Shown: in pieces, positions 8,001-12,667 of the stretch
How the letters are laid out: each line of letters opens with the position of its first letter
Position numbering within the stretch: the stretch's first letter is position 1
Assembly (NCBI GenBank): GCA_026987225.1
Contig: JALSNB010000134.1
Location: forward strand, 1-12,667
Length of the DNA: 12,667 nucleotides
Direction: 5' to 3'
DNA from: Caldisericaceae bacterium
GTDB taxonomy: Bacteria > Caldisericota > Caldisericia > Caldisericales > Caldisericaceae
Notes under the pieces: model-generated
Databases searched by the model: none
The model's input: the letters and a program-made list of their open reading frames with translations, nothing else
What the model was told of the DNA's origin: nothing
Program-made: the position numbers and the translations under genes

Positions 8001-8819
8001 GGCGGCCGAAGCCCTGTAAAGCGAAAACTGTGTGTTGCTTGACTTCACAACACTTTGAAAAGCAACAACCATCAAGACATTCACAACAAGCGAAAAAAGA
8101 ATAACCGCAATGATGAATTTTCGGATAAATTCACGGAAGATAAATCTCACTTTTCTAATCTTCTCCGTTTTCGGAGGAAGCAATACCTCTTGTTTGGCAG
8201 CGGTAAATATCAGAACAAGTGAGCTGATTCCACGAACGGAAAAACTTATGAGTCTTACGGTATTGAACGCATGAAAACCGTTTATTTCGACAATACTTTT
8301 CAGTATAAAATCGAGAATAAGTGTGAAACTGAATATGAAAAGCGCAACTTTTACGGAATTTTTCTTGTCCTTTATGACACTGTAAGTAGCATGTGCGTCA
8401 ACCATTACAAAAATAATGAGTAACGTGTATACAAGCAAGTCAACGGAAACAAGGAATTCTCTTTTAAAAAGTGCGTAGAAAACGAACGCAAACAAGATAA
8501 CGAGGTATATATGCACTCTTTTCGGAGGTTTTGGAATTTTTTCGAACGATTTCAGAATAAACCACGTAAGAACGACGAAAGCGGTGAGAATCATTCCGTT
8601 TCCTATAATAAAGCTCAGTGTAAGGTTAAGATTCGTTTTAAACAGTAACACCTGTTTGAAAGTTACGGCAACGGATATCGCTCCTATCGACGAAAAGAGT
8701 TTATATATGTTCCTTACTTCTCTGCTCTCTACAAAATACCTGTAAAGTATAACGGCACAAAAAATCGCAGGCGTAAGCCAGACGATATAACTAAAAACAA
8801 TTAACAAATCTTTCTCCAA
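5091..8819 (-). CDS. Giant 7TM-dCache-GAFx3-HD-GYP receptor, copy B
   Basis: 1242 aa, same architecture as its downstream neighbour. Seven hydrophobic segments span 5-206. A strongly basic cytoplasmic linker (217-234) and TM8 (about 235-255) follow, then a dCache-like domain (about 258-490; RTDKHGKVVFAYP, IPVYNGNEFCGSI, ADCKNMIICAPD) and TM9 (493-513). GAF1 is about 550-710, GAF2 about 717-885, the degenerate GAF-like unit about 890-1040 and HD-GYP about 1045-1220. HDVGK (His1094-Asp1095), RKHP, HHHEKWNGKGYP and the ADVFDALTTDRPYR block are present. One odd change: the usual Gly before the first metal-binding His (YTxGHS) is Trp1061 (TEWHS). The start is TTG at 8819 with AAGGAG 11 bases upstream. 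It is the first gene of its operon, with a strong promoter directly upstream. Likely a membrane c-di-GMP phosphodiesterase; activity could be altered by the Trp. Confidence 0.88.
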   Translation of the reverse strand: MEKDLLIVFSYIVWLTPAIFCAVILYRYFVESREVRNIYKLFSSIGAISVAVTFKQVLLFKTNLNLTLSFIIGNGMILTAFVVLTWFILKSFEKIPKPPKRVHIYLVILFAFVFYALFKREFLVSVDLLVYTLLIIFVMVDAHATYSVIKDKKNSVKVALFIFSFTLILDFILKSIVEINGFHAFNTVRLISFSVRGISSLVLIFTAAKQEVLLPPKTEKIRKVRFIFREFIRKFIIAVILFSLVVNVLMVVAFQSVVKSSNTQFSLYRASAAADALSTGRNLRYLILRYENDLSNLAYDRDVVLITKEGKNKLISYFNSHKLQIDSIIRTDKHGKVVFAYPVEKLTGTDLRNKPYLKELLILHRVTLSPPFVLFKESPVIALYIPVYNGNEFCGSIAVLFDIYNLRKEIVATRFKGEKIIVADCKNMIICAPDEKMIFKDVTKIFPFESNDRFVKCAFGEGIVIHTDEDVFWNKTYKIFVFVPKRIVLSGSLFKILELLLLFFSFIMIFIYALRNLSSVFIGEIENLREFAEEKYNEAESLYKKLSRLVELFSNIDVNEGIKSISFKMLDSMLAVVPSGEAGSVIVKEGDRYVFTAQVGYGKSLEDAFFTEEEIIPAKTDKPFLIKNIFNNCVESERKGKYRNNIRKLLKDVGTEEIKSTIGAPIIVDGEYYGGIFIDNFENEDAFTEEDLKIAGAISKLASVLFKVKKLISSLSETEEKLDAVIDEFSKVDLSMEEKDFFEHILSIAQRLVPADAGSVTLRKGDYYEYMAIFGFDEKLKEVKLKVSEAYEHNTKKAVVVKNIADYNEGHLSEKEKAIIMEAGGKNVKQTLVVPIVVNNEYVGGIFLDSFKEGDVFTERDLKIATALSKLSSVFVAMKIAYENVERTGEFNKASLSFFHGLSTNSTKNDILKIAFEILNPVFKNCVQEVAIGEPNRDKMVIDKFDGRKFTLEFTNYNVNAELIENERAVFYFGNSKIYGKKSFAQVIIFSKNKFASVFRVRFNKPLEFSKEEKEFLERFGRETVNSYQTILFYSNLKKSLINYIFSIGNAVNSYDPYTEWHSTRVAFYSMKIAEALRLSPKEKSTLLFAAVLHDVGKIGISREILLRKGTLSYEETEVMRKHPVVGERIVEPINKEAAKIIRHHHEKWNGKGYPDGLKGEEIPLLSRIIMVADVFDALTTDRPYRKAYTVEKALEIMINEKGKTFDPHILDVFLSMPKEIFDINAINKLTIEEMEKYIVEI

Positions 8820-8851
8820 AATAATTCCGGCTCCTTATCCGTAGTTTAAAT

Positions 8852-8880
8852 ATTATAACAAATTATCCGAATACCAGCAA
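8852..8880 (-). promoter_or_regulatory. SigmaA-type promoter of the receptor operon
   Basis: On the minus strand TTGCTG (8875-8880), a 17-base spacer and TATAAT (8852-8857) with the TGT extension form a near-consensus promoter. It lies between the terminator of the SLH gene and the SD of receptor B. The predicted 5' leader is short, roughly 25 bases. Confidence 0.75.
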
Positions 8881-8893
8881 ATTAGTCTGAAAT

Positions 8894-8915
8894 AAAAAAG
8901 GCGGCTTGCACCGCC
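8894..8915 (-). terminator. Rho-independent terminator after the SLH gene
   Basis: On the minus strand GGCGG (8911-8915) pairs with CCGCC (8900-8904) around a 6-base loop, followed by six T (8894-8899). It begins 5 bases past the stop of the SLH gene, ends the DUF1611-SLH operon and insulates the receptor promoter. Confidence 0.8.
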
Positions 8916-8920
8916 CGGTT

Positions 8921-10498
8921 TTACTTTTTAATCGCCCTATAGAGAAGCTCTGCTGTTTGCGCCCTCGTTGCGCCCGCTTTTATATGGAAATTTCCGTCAG
9001 TAAGGCCTCTGTCAACCTTTTTTATCAACCCGTGTGAAACCGCAGTCTCTATGTAAGGATACGCCCAGTATTTGTGCGGAACGTCGGGGAAGGTGCCGCT
9101 CTTCGGACTAATCAAATTCCACTTTTTAAGCCTCACGATCGTTGTGATGATTTCTTCCTTCTTTACCGTATCGTTCGGCCCGAACTTTCCTTTTCCGTAG
9201 CCTTTCATCAGGCCTGCGTCCGTTACGGCCGTTATGTATTTGTAAGCCCAGTGCGTTTTGGGAACGTCAGCATAAATATCCCTTCCTTTCGAAATATCAA
9301 GGTTCAAGGAAAGCGCAAGCATCTTTGCATACTCCGCACGCGTTACGATTTTGTCCGGTTTAAACGTGCCGTCCGGATAGCCCGAAATAATGTTTTTGCT
9401 CACCATGTATTTTATCGCTCCGATTGCCCAGTAATCAGTCGGCACGTCCTTAAAGGGCGCAACATTCAAAATATCTATTGTATCGCCGTTTACGAGGTAA
9501 ATATATCCCATGTAAACACCAAGATCCGATGCCTTTTTATCGAGAGTGTAGGACCAGAGCGTTTTGGGGTGAACGATATCTATTGCATCCATTGCAACAA
9601 GCTCTTTCCTTATATGGCCTATCGCATAAATCATTCTGCCCTCTTTGGCAAACTTTTCAAGTTCGATATCATCGATATTCGCCGCCTTCGTATAATAAAA
9701 TTTGTCGTTTTCCATATCAAAAAGCTCATACCCTCTGCCCGCTTTTCCGCAAACAACGTATTTTCCGAAACGCCGAGCCGTGTCTATATCAATTTCGTCA
9801 CCGTTCAAATCTTTCAGTTCTTTCACAAACGTTATCTTAGGAAAATTGGTAAGGCTCAAAATCACGGCACCGCTGCCCAACGCATAGAGTTTGCTCTCGT
9901 AAGCAAACATATAAATAGGATAAAAATCAATGCCGCTGTTTGCCATGCTTTCGATATCAAAATCCGCCTTGTGTTGCTCGAAGTTTTTGTCCATGTCAAA
10001 ATAATAAATCTCATTCATTACGTTAATCGCAATAAGATAGTGCTTGTAAATTGCTGCCGCAATCGGGCCTCCTCCTTGCATCAACGTTTTGCATTCGGGA
10101 CGGGACGGATCGCTGAAATCGATAATACGCAGAGAGGCACCGTGCGTGGGTATAACAAAATTTTTGTATATGATGAGCGGCGATTCCACGTCCGCATCTC
10201 CGTGTATGTTGTCAATATTCGCATCGGCCCATTCTCCGAGTAACTTAGGTTTTGCAGGATCTTTAAGTGAGAATACCCATACGGCATTCACTTTGTCTTT
10301 TCCAACTCCCAGATCGACTGATTTGCTACCGAAAACATACATTCTGCCGTTTGCAATTCGAAGCGTTTCACCGGCTCCGCCTTTTCCGAGATACGCTTTG
10401 CCTACTCTATGCACGCTGTTTGCATACGCCGCACCGTTAAAAGAAAACAAAGAGAACAAAAGAATCAGCACAATAAGCAGTGCGAAAATTCTTTTCAT
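8921..10498 (-). CDS. Secreted LVIVD-like propeller protein with three SLH domains
   Basis: 525 aa. A signal peptide is clear: MKR, a hydrophobic core to about residue 20, and a probable cleavage after Ala-Tyr-Ala (26). Residues 30-345 are beta-rich with LVIVD-type repeats (VWVFSLKDPAKPKLLG, LRIIDFSDPSRP, VILSLTNFPKITFV), which in that family form a surface beta-propeller. Three S-layer homology domains follow: about 348-395 (FKDVPTDYWAIGAI, GYPDGTFKPD), 407-455 (YADVPKTHWAYKYI, GKGKFGPND) and 469-523 (FPDVPHKYWAYPYI, TRAQTAELLYRA). SLH domains hold proteins to the cell wall or its secondary polymer, so this is an exported, wall-bound protein; its ligand is unknown. The ATG at 10498 has GGGGG 7 bases upstream. 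It is co-transcribed with the DUF1611 gene, only 17 bases downstream of it. No catalytic motif was recognised. Confidence 0.85.
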   Translation of the reverse strand: MKRIFALLIVLILLFSLFSFNGAAYANSVHRVGKAYLGKGGAGETLRIANGRMYVFGSKSVDLGVGKDKVNAVWVFSLKDPAKPKLLGEWADANIDNIHGDADVESPLIIYKNFVIPTHGASLRIIDFSDPSRPECKTLMQGGGPIAAAIYKHYLIAINVMNEIYYFDMDKNFEQHKADFDIESMANSGIDFYPIYMFAYESKLYALGSGAVILSLTNFPKITFVKELKDLNGDEIDIDTARRFGKYVVCGKAGRGYELFDMENDKFYYTKAANIDDIELEKFAKEGRMIYAIGHIRKELVAMDAIDIVHPKTLWSYTLDKKASDLGVYMGYIYLVNGDTIDILNVAPFKDVPTDYWAIGAIKYMVSKNIISGYPDGTFKPDKIVTRAEYAKMLALSLNLDISKGRDIYADVPKTHWAYKYITAVTDAGLMKGYGKGKFGPNDTVKKEEIITTIVRLKKWNLISPKSGTFPDVPHKYWAYPYIETAVSHGLIKKVDRGLTDGNFHIKAGATRAQTAELLYRAIKK

Positions 10499-10515
10499 TT
10501 CAATACCCCCTATTT

Positions 10516-11646
10516 TTAGTTTTCTCTTAAAGTATATTCCGAATGCACTCCTTCAAAAAACAGTTCGCTCAATTTATCAACAAACTTGTCCACACCGAAA
10601 AGCAGAGGATCCGTTGCGGGAACGCCGAACCTATTTTCGTATTCTTCTATCTTTTCTTTTACCTCTTCTTTCTTCATATTCTCATGGTTTACGGCAATGC
10701 CCAACACGCGCCTTTTCGGAGTGAACGGTTTTTTATACCTCCCGAAAGTAATCGAATTTGCAATCGTCTCGATGAGGTTTATTTCGTGCTGAATGTCCAA
10801 TATGGGAATTTCCGGATAGTCACAGTAATTGAACCTTTTAGGGGCATGCACCAAAAACACGCCGTCAGGCCGCGCGCCTTTCATTATCGCATACGAACTT
10901 ATGAATGCGGGATGCAGCAGAGCGCTCTGTCCTTCCACTATGATGATGTCGGGCCTGTCCGTTTCGAATGCGGATACAACGGCATGTTCCACCTCACCTA
11001 CGAGAAAATCGGCAGGTATCGCATCAAGTGCAACACCGTATTTTGCCCCCTGCATCAGGCCTGTTTGCCCGGTTGCAACGAATTCCGATTTTATCCCTCT
11101 TTCCCTGAGGGCCATGTTCAGTATCGTTGCCGTGGTGCGCTTTCCTATTGCAGTGTCCGTTCCGAGAACGGCGATAACCGGCACGTCAACCTTTTTTATG
11201 TCGTTTTTAAATATGTGGAGTTTCCGCATCGTGGGCGGTTTCCTCACGTCAATAATTTGAACGCCGTATTTCTTCGCTTCTTCCCTTATTCGCGCATCCT
11301 GAGAAAGAAAGTTCATGAGCCCTATGACGATGTTCATTCTGTGGTGAATCGCATCCATGATGATTTTTCTGTGTTCCCTGGGAAGAAACGGCGTATTCGG
11401 AGCGATGCCGTAGATAAAATAACTTATCGGCTCTTTGATTTCACTCACCGCTTCTTCCAAACTGCCGTATATCTTTATGCCGTTGGGCTTTCCGTCAAGC
11501 AGCTCACCTGCATCCATGCCCTTTTTTGTGCTGTCTATCACTCCGACAATTCTGTATTTTTGAGAAAACCGCACCAAACCGTGTGCAGTTTTTCCGTCAA
11601 GTTTGCCGAATACCCCTTCGCTGAAAATTATTGCGTTATTATTCAT
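10516..11646 (-). CDS. DUF1611 (DgcN-like) P-loop protein
   Basis: 376 aa, full length for the DUF1611 family. The N-terminal Rossmann-like part is about 1-145 and the C-terminal P-loop part about 150-370. Marks are VIAVLGTDTAIGKRTTA (157-173, an atypical P-loop resembling those of dethiobiotin-synthetase-like enzymes), FVATGQTGLMQG (189-200), DFLVGEVEHAV (213-223), IIIVEGQSALLHPAF (234-248, Walker B-like) and PATDPLLFG (343-351). One member, DgcN, was reported as a D-glutamate N-acetyltransferase in D-Glu catabolism. Family genes often neighbour enolase-superfamily epimerases, but none is visible here, so the substrate is open; D-Glu or peptidoglycan-derived substrates are a guess. The ATG at 11646 has GGAGGTGG just upstream. 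It is the first gene of an operon with the SLH protein and has its own promoter. Confidence 0.85.
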   Translation of the reverse strand: MNNNAIIFSEGVFGKLDGKTAHGLVRFSQKYRIVGVIDSTKKGMDAGELLDGKPNGIKIYGSLEEAVSEIKEPISYFIYGIAPNTPFLPREHRKIIMDAIHHRMNIVIGLMNFLSQDARIREEAKKYGVQIIDVRKPPTMRKLHIFKNDIKKVDVPVIAVLGTDTAIGKRTTATILNMALRERGIKSEFVATGQTGLMQGAKYGVALDAIPADFLVGEVEHAVVSAFETDRPDIIIVEGQSALLHPAFISSYAIMKGARPDGVFLVHAPKRFNYCDYPEIPILDIQHEINLIETIANSITFGRYKKPFTPKRRVLGIAVNHENMKKEEVKEKIEEYENRFGVPATDPLLFGVDKFVDKLSELFFEGVHSEYTLREN

Positions 11647-11700
11647 ATAACCACCTCCAATGTGATTTGTTCGATATAAATCGGATTTTCCCCACGCTTT

Positions 11701-11728
11701 AATATACCATATTTTTGTATTTTTGCAA
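11701..11728 (-). promoter_or_regulatory. Promoter of the DUF1611-SLH operon
   Basis: On the minus strand TTGCAA (11723-11728), a 16-base spacer and TATATT (11701-11706) preceded by TGG form an extended -10 promoter. The leader would be about 48 bases. It is back-to-back with the promoter of the M50 gene. Confidence 0.6.
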
Positions 11729-11754
11729 AAACGCTTTCCGCACGTGCCTTAATG

Positions 11755-11782
11755 TTTACTGAAATGCGTTATCTGTTATAAT
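11755..11782 (+). promoter_or_regulatory. Promoter of the M50-trpS operon
   Basis: TTTACT (11755-11760), a 16-base spacer and TATAAT (11777-11782) with the TGT extension. The SD AAGGAG (11804-11809) and the ATG at 11817 follow, giving a short leader of about 28 bases. It diverges from the promoter at 11701-11728. Confidence 0.7.
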
Positions 11783-11816
11783 AAAAGAAATTTTGTGTGT
11801 TGAAAGGAGCCGATGA

Positions 11817-12449
11817 ATGTTTAATTTTAGCGCAAGTTATTGGATACAACTTTTGCTTTTTGTATTGCCTGCGGTGCTTATCGTGCTGACGCTGCATGAG
11901 TTCGGGCATGCGTATGCCGCATACAAGTTGGGAGACAAAACGGCAAAGGAGATGGGAAGGCTCAGCCTGAACCCGCTTCACCATATCGATATATACGGTT
12001 TCCTCGCACTGATATTTTTCAGGTTCGGGTGGGGAAAGCCCGTGCCCGTAAACTTCTTTGCACTGCGAAATCTGCGCTCCGGCATGGTAATCGTCTCTCT
12101 TGCGGGCCCGCTGATGAATTTCCTCACTGCCGCCGCACTCGCCCCGATATACAAAATCATGGCACGCTCACCTTTTATGCTGAACAACTTCAACTACTTC
12201 GTGATACTTTTCCAATACATCATTCTCTACAGCGTATATCTCGGTGTTTTCAACCTGATTCCGATTCCGCCGCTTGACGGCTCGAAAATCCTTTACGCAA
12301 TAACAAAAAGGCCGCAGAGATGGCTGCTTGACGACGCTTTGAACAATTACGGCGTGATTTTGCTTGTCATACTGCTTGTCGTGCCTGTTTTCCATTTCTA
12401 TTCGATATTGAATGCAATCGTCACACCGATTTTAAAACTATTTTTATAG
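11817..12449 (+). CDS. Compact M50 site-2 protease family membrane protein
   Basis: 210 aa, nearly all membrane-embedded. The zinc-protease motif HEFGH (27-31) lies in the first hydrophobic stretch, and NLIPIPPLDG (146-155; Asp154 the likely third metal ligand) in a late one. GRLSLNPLHHIDIYG (47-61), GWGKPVPVN (71-79) and AGPLMNF (96-102) are usual for the small M50 branch. There is no PDZ or CBS domain, unlike RseP or SpoIVFB, so this is the minimal intramembrane protease type whose substrates are generally unknown. The ATG at 11817 has AAGGAG 7 bases upstream; an ATG at 11813 is out of frame. It forms an operon with trpS, whose SD overlaps this stop codon. Small M50 genes next to trpS and scpAB are common in bacteria, so this is ordinary housekeeping context. 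Confidence 0.92.
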   Translation: MFNFSASYWIQLLLFVLPAVLIVLTLHEFGHAYAAYKLGDKTAKEMGRLSLNPLHHIDIYGFLALIFFRFGWGKPVPVNFFALRNLRSGMVIVSLAGPLMNFLTAAALAPIYKIMARSPFMLNNFNYFVILFQYIILYSVYLGVFNLIPIPPLDGSKILYAITKRPQRWLLDDALNNYGVILLVILLVVPVFHFYSILNAIVTPILKLFL

Positions 12450-12453
12450 GAGG
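12448..12453 (+). promoter_or_regulatory. SD of trpS overlapping the M50 stop codon
   Basis: AGGAGG shares two bases with the TAG stop (12447-12449) of the protease gene and lies 5 bases before the GTG. It fixes GTG at 12459 as the trpS start and suggests translational coupling. Confidence 0.85.
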
Positions 12454-12458
12454 CAAAA

Positions 12459-12667
12459 GTGGACAGAGTTTTAAGCGGAATGAGGCCTACGGGCAAACTT
12501 CACATAGGGCATCTTTACGGTGCGCTTGCAAATTACGTAAAACTTCAGGATAAATACGATTCGTTCTTTTTTATAGCGGACCTTCACGCACTCACGACAA
12601 AATACGAACACACGGAGATGATAAAAAGAAACCGCATCGAGGTAATGCTTGATTGGCTTTCCGCGGG
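12459..12667 (+). CDS. trpS: Tryptophanyl-tRNA synthetase, N-terminal part (cut by window end)
   Basis: The first 69 codons of TrpRS, a cytoplasmic class I aminoacyl-tRNA synthetase that charges tRNA-Trp. SGMRPTGKLHIGHLYGAL (6-23) is the family N-terminus: the PTG turn and the ATP-binding HIGH signature. FFFIADLHALTT (36-47) is the next conserved strand-helix. TrpRS enzymes have either HxGN or HxGH here; this one has HIGH. The start is GTG with AGGAGG 5 bases upstream. The reading frame is open at the window edge, so the KMSKS region and C-terminus are not seen. Confidence 0.95.
   Translation, partial: MDRVLSGMRPTGKLHIGHLYGALANYVKLQDKYDSFFFIADLHALTTKYEHTEMIKRNRIEVMLDWLSA

Noticed and set aside
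1296..8819. GGDEF or EAL domain hidden in the receptors
   Set aside because: No GG(D/E)EF or ExL motif is found in the right context. The only catalytic module visible is HD-GYP.
9074..10243. Long open frame on the plus strand (389 aa) inside the SLH gene
   Set aside because: It is antisense to a gene with clear signal peptide and SLH motifs, its translation shows no recognisable domain, and it has no convincing SD; a shadow frame.
10543..11679. Long open frame on the plus strand (378 aa) opposite the DUF1611 gene
   Set aside because: The minus-strand product has clear family motifs, an SD and a promoter. The plus-strand translation is unlike any known protein.

Overview
The window is 12.7 kb of a low-GC bacterial chromosome (about 40% GC by eye). 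It has strong Shine-Dalgarno (SD) sites, extended -10 (TGn-TATAAT) promoters, frequent GTG/TTG starts, Lys/Glu-rich proteins and an S-layer-homology (SLH) protein. This fits a deep-branching or Gram-positive-like anaerobe or thermophile with an SLH-anchored envelope. I cannot assign a phylum from sequence alone. The standard code is used (TGA is a stop). No tRNA, rRNA, CRISPR array, insertion sequence or phage gene is visible, and no gene-free stretch exceeds 300 bases.

Left and centre (94-8880, minus strand): a signalling locus built from two pairs of paralogues. Transcription starts from a good promoter at 8852-8880. It reads two giant tandem receptors of 1242 and 1236 aa, each predicted as 7TM module - TM - dCache-like sensor - TM - three GAF-type domains - HD-GYP. 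It then reads a small stand-alone V4R protein and stops at a terminator whose stem contains that gene's stop codon (718-751). A second V4R paralogue (94-630) follows with its own -10 box. The two V4R genes are mosaic: nearly identical at both ends, about 50% identical in the middle. Both carry a Cys/Glu/Cys/Cys set with the spacing of the zinc site of the phenol sensor MopR.

Right of centre (8921-11728, minus strand): an operon of a DUF1611/DgcN-like P-loop protein and a secreted protein with an LVIVD-like beta-propeller region and three SLH domains. A promoter lies at 11701-11728 and a terminator at 8894-8915.

Right edge (11755-12667, plus strand): a divergent housekeeping operon of a compact M50 site-2 protease and trpS (tryptophanyl-tRNA synthetase), the latter cut by the window end.

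Working model (inference): the two receptors sense external and membrane signals and hydrolyse cyclic di-GMP. The V4R proteins may be small-ligand or redox-metal sensing accessories expressed with them. No GGDEF cyclase or c-di-GMP receptor is present in the window.
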